Shown here: positions 1 through 10,500 of the stretch, one piece after another | Layout: each line of letters opens with the position of its first letter | Position numbering within the stretch: the first letter of the stretch is position 1 | Origin: Haliclona indistincta | Taxonomy: Eukaryota > Porifera > Demospongiae > Haplosclerida > Chalinidae | Direction of reading: 5' to 3' | DNA: 64,000 nt | Assembly: GCA_964017065.1 (NCBI GenBank) | Contig: OZ024784.1 | Location: 2,726,598 to 2,790,597, forward strand | Made by a program: the position numbers and the translations under genes | Notes under the pieces: generated by a model | Seen by the model: only the letters and a program-made list of their open reading frames with translations | Told to the model about the DNA's origin: nothing | The model's database searches: none

Positions 1-465
1 GAACCTCTTGGAGCTCTAAAACAGAGCAGCATCAGCCAAGATGAAGATAGTGGATCATCATTGAAGGCTAAAGGCACGGATACATATTGTTATGAGCTAC
101 TCACTATGCTTGGAGGGCTAAGCCAGAGTGAGCCGGGCTGCAAGTTCCTTGTAGAGCAGTCTGGTCTACTAAAAGATCTCATCTCACTCCTACACACTGC
201 TTCCAGCAGGCTGCAACTGCAGGTATGCATGAGCATATATTATGCAGTGTGTAACTCACTATCTTTTTATTAGGTTTGCTCTCTTATGCGACGCATTCTA
301 CCCTTTATAAAGCCTTCGGACTTTGCTGCCAGGACTGGAGTGACCGTCCTTCCTCCACTGGGCTACTCTGCGATTGCTGAAGCTGTTAACTCTGCTGCTA
401 CTATCAACCATCTTGGACTGTTGGACTGTTTCCTAGCTGTCATCAGCAAGGCTCTTTCCGTACAG

Positions 466-534
<69 letters not shown>

Positions 535-2634
535 GTTGCTTGATTTATGATTTTATCTACACCAGGTGAAAGCTAAGGGAAGAGGTAGTAATGTGTTGCA
601 AGCACTAACAAAGGACAGTGGTACCTCAGGTGTCACTTTGGCTGGTCTCACTAGTCCGAAACCTGTTCCAGGTGAAGGCTCGGTGAATCACATGCGCTGG
701 TATCTGCATGGTAGCATGGACCAGGAGGTGGCAGCTGAGGTAGTGAAGCTACTCAAGGCTATGATAGATGTGAGAAACCACACTTACTGCATGAATTATT
801 GATGATTCTCTCGAACCTAAGGGTGGACTAAAGGGACAATGGAGAGAGTATGCTAAGTCTGCTGTAGGACAGGCTGTTCTTCATCTTACCAAGATAACTG
901 AAGACTCTCGCCATGTTGACCCAGGAATATACTCACAGACGGTATGCCTCTTCTCATTGTTTTCACTTACACATTCATTTTTCCTTGATCAGCTGTGGCT
1001 GTGTCTTGCTGCTCTGTGTGTCATTAATGAAGAGCATGCTGAGGCTCTCTCATCTGGTCAGTGGCTTGGTCAAGATGGAAAGCCACATACTAAGGTAATA
1101 TTGACTCAATTCTCTCTCATACCTCTTACTATTATGATCTCTATTCAGCCATTGTGTGATAATCATGATGATGGGGAGACCAAGGCTCTTATTCTGTGTG
1201 ACAGATGTGGCAACCTGTGTGGGGAATGTGATCGAGTACTTCATTATCATCAGCGCACCAGTGACCATCAGCGACAGGTCTTCAAAGAAGAGGAGGAGGC
1301 AGTGAAGGTTGACCTCCATGAGGGCTGTGGCCGTATCAAGCTGTACTGGACTATGGCACTAGCTGACTCTCGTACACTTAAGGGAATGGTTGAATTTAGA
1401 GATGCAGTTGGAGGTGAGGCTATTATACATGTATGTCAGTGTTGTATGGTCACTGTGTTCCACAGGCGGTGGAAAAGGATCATGTCGATTCTGTGGCACT
1501 GCCAATAGTTCTGGTATGCTAGCTATTGGCAATGTGTGTGGAGATCCTGAGTGCCAGGAAAGAGCTAAGAATGTCTGCCAGAAAACACTTCCCTGTGGTC
1601 ATCTTTGCTGTGGAGTGAGGGATGAGGCAAAGTGCCTGCCTTGTCTCCAAGGATGTAAACCAAGAGAAGGAGATGAGAATACTCCTCCATTGAAACAGGA
1701 TGCTGATGATATGTGCATGATCTGTTACACTGAAGGGCTGTCATGTGCTCCTTGTATTCAGGTAATAGAACATGGCTAGGGTTAGTAATTATTAGATGAG
1801 TGTGAACCTACAGCTGGAGTGTGGTCATCTGTTTCACTATGAATGCTGTCATCGTGCCCTCACCAAGCGCTGGTCAGGACCCAGGATCACTTTCCGGTTT
1901 ATGTTTTGTTCCATCTGTGAGGTGAGCTGACTCTTGTTCTCCTTGACAACATCATCCATTGCTAACCACAGAACAAACCAATATCTCATCCTCACTTGGA
2001 AGATGTGACCACACCTCTCAGACAACTGTATGAGGACACTCAACGCAAGTGTCAAATGCGACTGGAGTACGAGAACCAATCCAAATGTGATGCCATAACT
2101 TCTCCTTCCTCAAAGTTTTACAACAAACCACTTGAATACGCCATGTGGAAGTATGCCTATTATGTGTGCTACAAGTGCAAGAAGGCATATTACGGAGGAG
2201 AGGCTCACTGTGCTGAACAAGCTGCTGTTGGTGACGACTATGACCCAACAGAGCTAGTGTGTCCAGCTTGCTCTCATACTGGTGGTGGACAGGCTCAGGT
2301 ACGTCACTGCGCATGTCTCATTCTGGATTCATATTGTATTTTTCCTTGTCTAGATCTGTCCAAAGCATGGCACTGATTTCCTAGAGTACAAGTGTCGCTA
2401 CTGCTGTTCTGTTGCAGTCTACTACTGTTTTGGTACCACCCACTTCTGCACAGCTTGCCATGATGACTTCCAGCGTCTCACGGGCATGTCAAAGTCCGAT
2501 TTCCCGCAGTGTCCCGTTGGTCCTCGTGCAAGACCACTATCTGGGACAGAGTGTCCGCTACATGTCAAACATCCTCCCACTGGAGAAGAGTTTGCTCTTG
2601 GTTGCGGCGTCTGCCGCAATGCTCAGACTTTCTG
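1..2634 (+). CDS. MYCBP2: MYCBP2/PHR (Highwire, RPM-1) E3 ubiquitin ligase, 3' part
   Basis: This is the C-terminal part of the giant RCR-type E3 ligase that ubiquitinates serine/threonine substrates by relaying ubiquitin between two cysteines. The gene runs in from the left edge. Exons can be joined across short introns (for example exons end at 222 and 465 and begin at 274 and 566). The last exons encode a RING (MCMICYTEG, then [10 protein letters not shown], then FCSIC) followed by a tandem cysteine region. By alignment from memory to human MYCBP2, the two relay cysteines fall in GGEAHC (codon 2209-2211) and [11 protein letters not shown] (codon 2426-2428), and both are present. The protein ends [13 protein letters not shown], as in the family. 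An upstream cysteine-rich segment ([13 protein letters not shown]) and a helical region are also visible. The intron after 465 is mostly a CA microsatellite. The gene is convergent with NXT. Very confident of the family; the N-terminal thousands of residues lie outside the window. Confidence 0.95.
469..532. repeat. (AC)n microsatellite in a MYCBP2 intron
   Basis: About 32 perfect AC dinucleotides start immediately after the splice donor of the exon ending at 465 and fill most of that intron. It produces a spurious His-Thr repeat if translated. Confidence 0.98.
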
Positions 2635-2813
2635 AAGTGCATTCTTGTCCAGCAAATTAATAGTGTGGGTATAGTAGGAGTTATTAATTTAGCTGCTGAT
2701 GACAATTTTAGATAGTATAGTTCTTTGAAAGATTGACTCTAATAGTGTATGAGTACTGATTTTTACTCAAAAAATAGGTCAAGTTGTCAAAATGTAGTAC
2801 AAAGAAATGTGGG

Positions 2814-3427
2814 TCAAAGTTGTGTAAATCTGAAGCAGTCACTAGTTATCTTCCAGAAGTCACCTTGTTTCACAAGAAGAAACATCTGACTGAAGCTCTT
2901 GGTGCCATGTCTGTCATATGAAACCTGTCCCTCACTTGACACCAGTACTGTTGTTTCATCATCTAAGTAAAATATCAAACAATGACTTCATAAGAAGATC
3001 CTTGGTAACTATCAAGGACTTGTTTCTTGCTCTATATTACATGACACATACCGAGTCCTGTACCGACTGGTTGGCAGTCGAATGCTGTAATATCATGCTC
3101 AGATCCTGGAAGACTCTGATAAAAACTGCTTATACCAGAACTACCCGAGTGAGTGTTCCCTTCCCAGACCATGAACGACGTCTCAGAGTACATGCCTGCA
3201 AGTAACTGATCAAGATATTATATATACATTATATATAATAATAAATATAATATATATAACCGGAAAAGCAGTGGGAAGTACAGTGGATGTGTGAAGTCAA
3301 ATAAACTAGACGATGAAAAGTTGCTCACAGTTCTTCTTTTGTCTACAACGTCATAAAATGCCTCCACAAACTTTTCCCCGGCCTCGCATGCCTCTACCAT
3401 CTTAGCAGAAAAGTCTGCAGCAGCCAT
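2814..3427 (-). CDS. NXT1: NTF2-related export protein NXT1/NXT2 (p15)
   Basis: NXT is the small NTF2-fold partner of NXF1/TAP in bulk mRNA export through nuclear pores. Three minus-strand exons join in frame. Exon 1 (3427-3329) encodes MAAADFSAKMVEACEAGEKF and on to DVVDKRRT. Exon 2 starts at 3205 after a CAG acceptor with LLAGMYSETSFMVWEG and runs through FDCQPV. The last exon encodes DDETTVLVSSEGQVSY and ends ITSDCFRFTQL. These match the human pattern of DKRR-LL, MVW-G, FDCQPV, TTVLV and ASDCFRF. Total length is about 130 residues, as expected. Two donors ending exon 2 keep the same phase (after GTCG, or 15 bp later), so that boundary is uncertain by five codons. The longest open frames here lie on the opposite strand and are spurious. 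The gene shares a promoter of about 90 bp with the TRF-like gene. Confidence 0.93.
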
Positions 3428-3515
3428 GTTTGAAACACGTTTCCGGAAGTAAACGAATCTTGTTCACATTTCCAAGCATGCACGGAGAAATTTGGGCGGT
3501 AAAGAATCACTTACT

Positions 3516-5391
3516 ATGGATACCCAAAAAATTGTCCAATTTGTTGAGGAAGGTTGCTTATACGTGCTAAACTCCACAGAAGACTACTCAAAGAGGAAGA
3601 AGATGATGAAAGCCATCCGTAAGTATAATAATTATAAAAATTTAATGTATAATGATCGATGATCAACATGCAACACCATGCACTGTAGTTATACTTGTTG
3701 AGCTGCTTGGTGAGATTCCTCCAAACATAACTGTTTTAATAACATCTGCTGGACTCACTCTATACGTGGAGAAAGAGAAGGACTCATGGTCGGAATACCA
3801 TCCTTCAGTTCTCGAGTGCATTCAACAGATTAGCAACTGCCTTGCTGTGTGCCCCGAGTCCATGTCACATGTATGGAACTGTGTTGCATTCTCACATACT
3901 CTTACCATGCTCTTAACTTAGCTGAAAGAGGAATGCAGTAAGTTATCCGGTTATGTAGCTGCGTTAAAAGAAGAGGATCTGAGAAGAGAGATCCTTGATT
4001 TTAAGGACAAGGTGGTTGCTGCGTTACCACTCTTGGAGGTCAGAGTCTTCTGTCGTGTTTCTAGATTATTGCTCTTCTTTAGGATGAACATGAGGAAGAA
4101 AAGGAAGAAAAAGAAGAAGACAAAGAAGAAGGAGAGGATGAAGAGTCAGTCTGTTTGAGAGTGGGGGGTTTATGTTGTTTTCACTGTTCTGTAGGAGTAT
4201 GATAATAGAGGAGGAAGCAGAGAAGGTGGAAGAAGAAGTCAGCAAGGAATCAGAGAATGCGAAGGAAGAGAAGGTGGAAGTAGAAGTCAGCAAGGAATCA
4301 GAGAATGACCAAGTGGTACATGTACGTGTGACAGTTTGTGTTGCTGATTACAAGCAATTTGTCAATAAACCATTGACTCTCGACCTCACTACTGTGTTTC
4401 CCTGACCATAGCATTTTAACATTATTTCTCTGTCATTGTAGCCTAGTTGTAGCCTAGGCGACCGTAGGCGCCGCTCAGTGGTTATATCTCGTATACCATG
4501 GGCTATACAAGTATTTTCCAATAATTAATGTCACATAGCAACACCAAGATTACACTGCCGTCTTTTAGCAATGCGCTGCCATTTTCCTCTGGTGACTTCT
4601 ATAGAGGCTCTACTCCTTTGAGTGCTACGTTTAGTAACCAAAAGAGCAGTATTCTCAAGCTTCCTGGGCTACAAAATGGTCAACCCATGGCACCTATAAC
4701 CTCGGGGGCTAGTTTTACCGCCCTCGGTTATATCGTGTACCACCTCTGTAGCCATGGGTTAGCCTATACTTATAGTACCTTGAGAAATCACCTATCTGTC
4801 TGCTATTGTGTCTAAAGTGCTTTTTTACTGTTACTATATAATTTATTAAAATGAGTTTGGCTAGTTTCATCACCTAGTATGCTATTATTATCTGCAGGAA
4901 GATGTCAGTGACTCTGATTCTTGTGATCAGCAGGTGAGAGAGAGTATGTGAGAGAAAAAGGGATACGATATGTTCGTTTGTAGCTCTTGAAACGAGTGAA
5001 GAAATCACTAATAAATCCTCCGGTTGCTTCTTCGTCACGTGATATTTGGACGAGTGACGAGAGTGATAATGATGATGCTGCTGCCAGTAGCGAGGACACC
5101 ACTTCAACCAGTGAGCTCTTTGTGTTGGTTTCTTTATTACGGTTGCTCTTTACTACATCATTAGAGTTTTATTCGGCCTTTGGGAGGAATCCGAAGAACA
5201 GATGGTCTGCCGAGTCAGTTAACAAATTACTTGAGGGGGTGAACCTCTATGGTGAAGGGAAATGGAGCTCGATTTACCGCTCATTCACATTCCCAGATAA
5301 CATAAATACAATGAAGCTCAAGGATAAGTGGAGGAATCTTGTGAAGTACAACTATGTGAAAAAAAGCGGAGGGAAATACATACTGAGCTGA
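3516..5391 (+). CDS. Telobox Myb-domain protein, TRF (TERF1/2)-like
   Basis: The C-terminus carries one Myb/SANT repeat of the telomere-binding (telobox) class: RWSAESVNKLLEGVNLYGEG, then KWSSIYRSFTF, then MKLKDKWRNLVK. LKDKWRN is the telobox core. In TRF1/TRF2 this domain binds double-stranded telomeric repeats, so a telomere role is the likeliest inference. The start is the ATG at 3516. Exon 1 ends at 3618 and exon 2 starts at 3689 (LVELLGEIPPNITVLIT). A helical exon begins LKEECSKLSGYVAALKEED. The middle is highly acidic and contains a duplicated block (VSKESEN twice, about 4226-4310). A 54-bp intron (5111-5164) interrupts the segment before the Myb domain and is in frame, so it can be mistaken for coding. 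I could not recognise a TRFH dimerisation domain in the N-terminal 130 residues. If absent, this may be a telobox protein outside the TRF family. Confidence 0.78.
4441..4775. repeat. Inverted-repeat element, probably a degraded MITE, in a TRF-like gene intron
   Basis: Within the intron between about 4405 and 4898, an imperfect hairpin is bounded by AACCCATGGC (4682) and GCCATGGGTT (ending 4760). An inner pair, TATAACCTCGGGGGC and GCCCTCGGTTATA, lies inside it. A related copy of the right half (GGTTATATCTCGTATACC, then ATGGGCTATAC) sits at about 4480-4508. This is the structure expected of a small foldback element. No target-site duplication could be assigned. Confidence 0.4.
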
Positions 5392-5523
5392 TTTGTCTGT
5401 CTTGCTCCTGTTATTTGTCTGTCTTGCTCCTGTTATTTGTCTGTCTTGCTCCTGTTATTTGTCTGTCTTGCTCCTGTTATTTGTCTGTCTTGCTCCTGTT
5501 ATTTGTCTGTCTTGCTCCTGTTA
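5392..5523. repeat. 22-bp tandem repeat, six copies, directly after the TRF-like stop codon
   Basis: Six essentially identical copies of a 22-bp unit (starts TTTGTCTGTCTTG, ends CTCCTGTTA) begin at the first base after the TGA of the TRF-like gene. The unit length is not a multiple of three and contains no stop, so more than one plus frame stays open. It probably lies in the 3' UTR. Confidence 0.97.
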
Positions 5524-5644
5524 TTGGTTATACATGTATCAATGCACTATTGAATCAGCCCCGCCTTTCATTCGCGCGCGCGGGGTGTACCTTGTGTATT
5601 TGAGGTGTGGCTCGTGCTTGCAATATATAATAGCTGGCTAGGCT

Positions 5645-7385
5645 ATGGACAGCGTCCGTGGTACGAGGAGCGTACGTTTGCAGCGGCGTAAGAGTGGTCT
5701 TGGCTTCAGTATTAAAGGAGGTAGTGAACATGGCATACCAATAGTGGTCTCTGATGTCGAGACTAACACTTCAGCTGGTAAGATAGACTCAACGTGAGAT
5801 GTGGTTATCAATCGCTGGCTTCTCCCCAGCTGGTCAGCTCCACCTTGGTGATGAATTAATATCAATCAACGGGGTATCTCTTCGTGGTCGTAGCCATACT
5901 AACGTGGTTCAGTTGCTTCGTTCATCTGGACAAACTGTGTCTTTGACACTGAAATCAAATCAATTACTAGAAGGTATATAATTTTACACTCAGATTGAAA
6001 GTCATTTTGTTGGTTTACACAGATATCTTCCTGTCTTCATCTAATGAGAAAGCTGTTGAAAAATCTCACCCAATTATCAGCCAACACACCCAACAGGGAG
6101 AAGAGACAGATGCTCTTATCCACGAGACTGAAGCAGGACCACTACCTCCAGGTTGGGAGAGAATAGTGGATCATAAGACTGGCAGATCATACTATGAAAA
6201 GTGAGTCTGCAGAAAATATTTCCTGTTAAAAATTACAATTTTTCCAGTCACTACACTATGACTAGTACATGGAGTGATCCTCGCTCGCTCGTTCCTTGTC
6301 CATTAAAAGAGTTTGACTGGCATGCACTGCCAGCTGGTTGGGAGTGTTTTGCTGATGATTATGGTGACGTCTACTATGTGAAGTGAGTCTGCATGCCATA
6401 CTACTCCAGTGACAGCACGTGATGACTCTTTCAGCCATGACACTCAGACTACTCATTGGGACAGCCCAAGAGGAATGAGAGAGCAACACCAACTACAGCA
6501 GCTGCAACAGTTTTTGCAAAAGCAAAGGTCAGATCTTAAGGTCAGCAAAGCACAAGAGTAAGTGTTAGTACATTTTTAGCACTTTCAAAACACTACATGA
6601 TACGAACGATCATATCTAGGATCTTGAGAAGGAATTGTATTCTAAGCGCCAGCTACTGCTTGAAATGAATCAACAGCTGGAGACAAGGAATCAACAACAA
6701 GAGGAATTGCAGAATGAAGAGGAAAGAATGACAAATGGTGCAGTAAACTCCAATTCTGATCTAATAGAAGACATGATGTTACTGAATGAAGAAGTGGAAG
6801 ATATTGAAAGACGCCTTCAAACAGCAAATAAACTGTTGCAGCAGCTAGGTAATATTATTACTCTCTATGTCAATTATGTACAGTCCATCAATACTATTTT
6901 GGCTGGTCACAGGAGATATTGCACAAGAGGTTCAGTGTGTAGATATTGGAGACAAAGATAGAGGGAAGCTGGCTTCCAAACTTGCCGAAGACCTGTCCTT
7001 GCAGTTCACTCAATTCAGAGCCCAGAAAGAAGAAATTCACAAGTATCTCTCAACCATTGAGACACAGCGATTAAGTGAGAAGAAGAGAGGGCTTCCATTA
7101 AACTATATGCTGCAGCTTGCTCCTCAAGCAAGCAACAGTAATGCAGAAGAGTGGATTCACACTCTACCGGACAAACTGACTGGAAAAACAAGCTGTGAAA
7201 TGAGGTTGGAGCTATTGTTGATGAAGGAATGCATAAATCAGATTGAGGCACTTCATGAAAAAGTTCGTAAGTTGGTCTCAAGTTCTAGCTCATCTCACGT
7301 GAACTGGAGTAGACTGACCAATGAGCTTTCCTTGTTGGATTTCACTATTCTACAAGATGACTGGCTGCAACTAGAGTTTAAGTAA
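5645..7385 (+). CDS. PDZ-WW-WW-coiled-coil scaffold protein
   Basis: The protein starts MDSVRGTRSVRLQRRKSGLG with an N-terminal PDZ domain: GLGFSIKGG is the carboxylate-binding loop, then GQLHLGDELISINGVSLRG and VQLLRSSGQTVSLTL. Two WW domains follow, LPPGWERIVDHKTGRSYYE...STWSDPR and LPAGWECFADDYGDVYYV...THWDSPR. Then comes glutamine-rich coiled coil (LQQLQQFLQKQ and later heptads) and a C-terminal helical region ending DDWLQLEFK. Total is roughly 500 residues. The two WW domains resemble the tandem WW of KIBRA/WWC and of MAGI, and PDZ plus WW also occurs in STXBP4, but I know no family with exactly this order. Each WW domain is cut by an intron at the same codon and phase (AA|T and AA|C, the Asn before His), so one probably arose from the other by tandem duplication. 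Expected role: a cytoplasmic scaffold binding PPxY motifs and C-terminal peptides. Confidence 0.85.
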
Positions 7386-7596
7386 GATCATCCAGTGCTT
7401 TATATAATTACTTCAATTCATATTTTTTCAGAGAAAAAATGGAAAAATTTATAAGTTCACATCACTAACTTGACTACTACAAAATACTGCTGCTACTGTA
7501 ATATTGACTTGCTAAAAGCAGTAAATAATTGTCTGAAACTACTAGCTATTGTATCACTACCTCACTTATTTATTAATCTGAATCATCATTGATTTC

Positions 7597-10500
7597 TTAT
7601 TGAAACAGCAGCTGTGAATTAATGATAGAAAAGAATAATAGGCGATGAAATAAATTTGTCGGTACCTTTAAATGAACTGTTATTTCTCGTGAAGAAGGCT
7701 CTTCATTGACGTAGTAGTCGTCACATTCTTCACTGAAGTCGTCAGTAGCCATTAATCCAGGCAATTGATCATCTCCAGGATTCTTCGAGTTTTCAGCAGT
7801 GACCTTACCAGGTAGTTGGTCATCTTCTGGATTGGTGTCAGCAGTGAACTGACCAGGTTGTTGGTCATCTTCTGCATTAGGTTCCTTCCTTGAGTCTTCA
7901 GCAGCTGCAGGTAGATCAGGCAATTGCAGTTCAGACATTGAAGCTTGCTGCTCAACAGGATTCATTGTATCCTCACTTCCACCAGTAAATGTACTGCTTT
8001 GTGTAACTACTGAACTCTCTTCTTCATCGGTTTTCTGAGCCTCCTCTCCTTGGTTCACTACTTCATCGGTCTCCATTGTTATCAGGACATCTGGCTGTTC
8101 ATCAGCTCTCGTTGCAATCAGAGCTCCCTCTCCTTCATCATTTACTTCCTCTTGATCAACTGTCACTTGTTCCTCCTCTCTCAACATCTCTTCCAGTGGT
8201 TGATCTTCGTTTTGTTGCTCATCATCATTATCTGGTGGTTCATCATATGTGTGAGAATCGGCATCTATCACAGCAAAATATTCTTCAGCTTGTGTTTGCT
8301 CTTCAACATTGTCTGGTAATTCTTCATACAGATGAGGCTCAGCATCTCTCCCGAAAAACTTGCTGTTTTGATAAACTATATTATCAGTCATCTTCATTAC
8401 CGAGATTTCTGGAAGCCTACAACAACACTGTACTATCAAAATTGCAAAACAGCAATAAACTCACATATAGATTGGCTGTTGTGCTCTTTGAAGTTCTCCT
8501 TTATAATTTGTGACCGTGAAATAACAAAAGCAGAAAATTATGATCACTATGACAACAAACACAACAACTACTGAAACAACTGTAGGAATTACAATGTTGA
8601 TGAGATCTGTAGATGAAGTTGTCACTGGTGATGTAGAAAAAGTGTAGTTTACTTGCCCTGCACTGCTGTTAAGATATTTCCCAAACATAACCTGTATACA
8701 ATGAATAATAAATAGTCTGAATGCTTAGCAAGACAGTGCTTACCGTTACATTTTCTAATACCGGTGTTTGCCTGAGTGGTGCAAGGCAGATAATCATTGT
8801 AGAGACAGCTGATTGAATAGTACAGATGGCATTTCCTACAAGTACTTGAATCTCTTTCTGGTCTACATTTGTAATGTTTTCTCCCTGCATGGTAACATAA
8901 AATGTCAATGAAAATTCACCACTACACACTAACCAATATTTCAATAGTGTTATTTTGATTGATGGGCACTGTTTTAATCATCTCCATCACAGATGGGTCT
9001 TGATCAAGGTCTATTTGCAGGCTGATAGTGGTCAAGTCAGGTCCTGGAGCTTCATCCATTACAATCGTGTAGTTTTCCAATCTGTTACTTTTAATCGGAG
9101 GAGCCAGACACACAAGAATGGTGTCTGTGCTGCCTTCAAGACCGCACAGTCCCTAAAATAACAAAGAAGAAGCAAGTAATATCATTGTCTAGTATACTAA
9201 CAGTAGCCTCTCCATTGTTGATAACAAGTCTCTGAATATATGATACGTTCAAAAATCGTCCAGTAAAGTTGAGTTTAATCCCTCCACTATAATGCAAGTT
9301 TACTGAAAATCACTTGTTAGTTGCTGATGTTGTTACTCACGATTCTATGGTGTTTCTTGGTTGTACTTGTTCATAAATAGGATTGTTGAGATACTGGTAT
9401 GTTACTGAACTGTTCCATACTAAAGTGCCATCAACAGACACGTGCACCACTCCAGTAGTTGTGTTGAAACTTTCCCAACGGCAGCAAATCTCAGTAGAGG
9501 AGATCAATCTAAAACAATGTGGTACATTTACTTACACAATTTGTTACTCTGATGGTACTCACATTATTTCGCAGGAAACCAATTCATCGCTGTTCAAGAA
9601 TACTCTTGTTCTTTCTTTGTTTCCTGTGTTCAGGTTTAGTCCTCTTAATTTAACAAGAGTCCCTCCAGCAGCTGGACCAAATGTGGGAAACACAGAGTGG
9701 ACACTGGGTTCTTTAAACTGGAACCAAGAGCTAGTCATTTCCGATTCATTGTTTCTTCTCACTGTTACAACAACACTAACATTTCCTTGTGCCTGAGAGA
9801 TGGTGCTGTTTTGAGTATTGCATACGATACTTCTACCTGCGGTATACTCGTCTTCATTTAGTTGACATGTTAGATTTCCCACTGTTATGCTGAGAATGTC
9901 AGTGGCCTCTACTCCGAGGTCAGAACCAGTAATAGTCAGTGTGGTTCCACCTGTTGTGGGCCCACTGCTGGGGTGGATCGCTGTGATCGTAGGTAGATCA
10001 CAGTTCCTTGAGATTATATTGAACACTGAGGAGCAGTTCTCTGAGTAATCCTTGCAAGTTGAAGAGCCCTCACACCATCCGCACTGAAATCCAGTATTCA
10101 GTCTTTGAGCTAGACATGAAGAGCATCCAACTGCCAAATCCGAGCATTTGTAAAATACAACTGCGCAATTCTGAAATAAACCAGTAAATCTCACAAGATC
10201 ACTTCTATACCATTAATTGTTTCTCCATTACTTGTATCCAGTGTATAATTGTTACCAGCTGATGTAACTAGCACATCTAATGAAACAGTCTCTCTAATTG
10301 CATCAAGTGTCATCTACAAGTATAGTAAAGTACTTTTATTTGGTTCAAAGTGATTCATATCATAACCTGTTTTGAGTTCAAATCACAGCTTAGAGATGAA
10401 TTGATAAGCTTTGCTGGAACAACAACCTCACCAATCTGGCATTGATAGAATATTGAACTATTTTCCTCCTGAGTAGAATACAAATTAAATAGTGTGTGTT

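Noticed and set aside
286..543. ORF ending in a poly(His-Thr) tract
   Set aside because: The first part is a genuine MYCBP2 exon, but the His-Thr tract is the AC microsatellite in the following intron.
2918..3205. Plus-strand ORF of 95 codons
   Set aside because: It lies antisense to NXT exons 2 and 3; the minus strand gives a clear family match.
5328..5641. Two overlapping Cys/Leu-rich ORFs
   Set aside because: They are created by the 22-bp tandem repeat after the stop codon; no conserved domain and two frames equally open.
7597..7660. Final codons VPTNLFHRLLFFSIINS of the Sema receptor as a conserved C-terminus
   Set aside because: The segment starts with GTACCG, ends in CACAG and is 54 bp in frame, so it is as likely an intron as coding; not interpreted.
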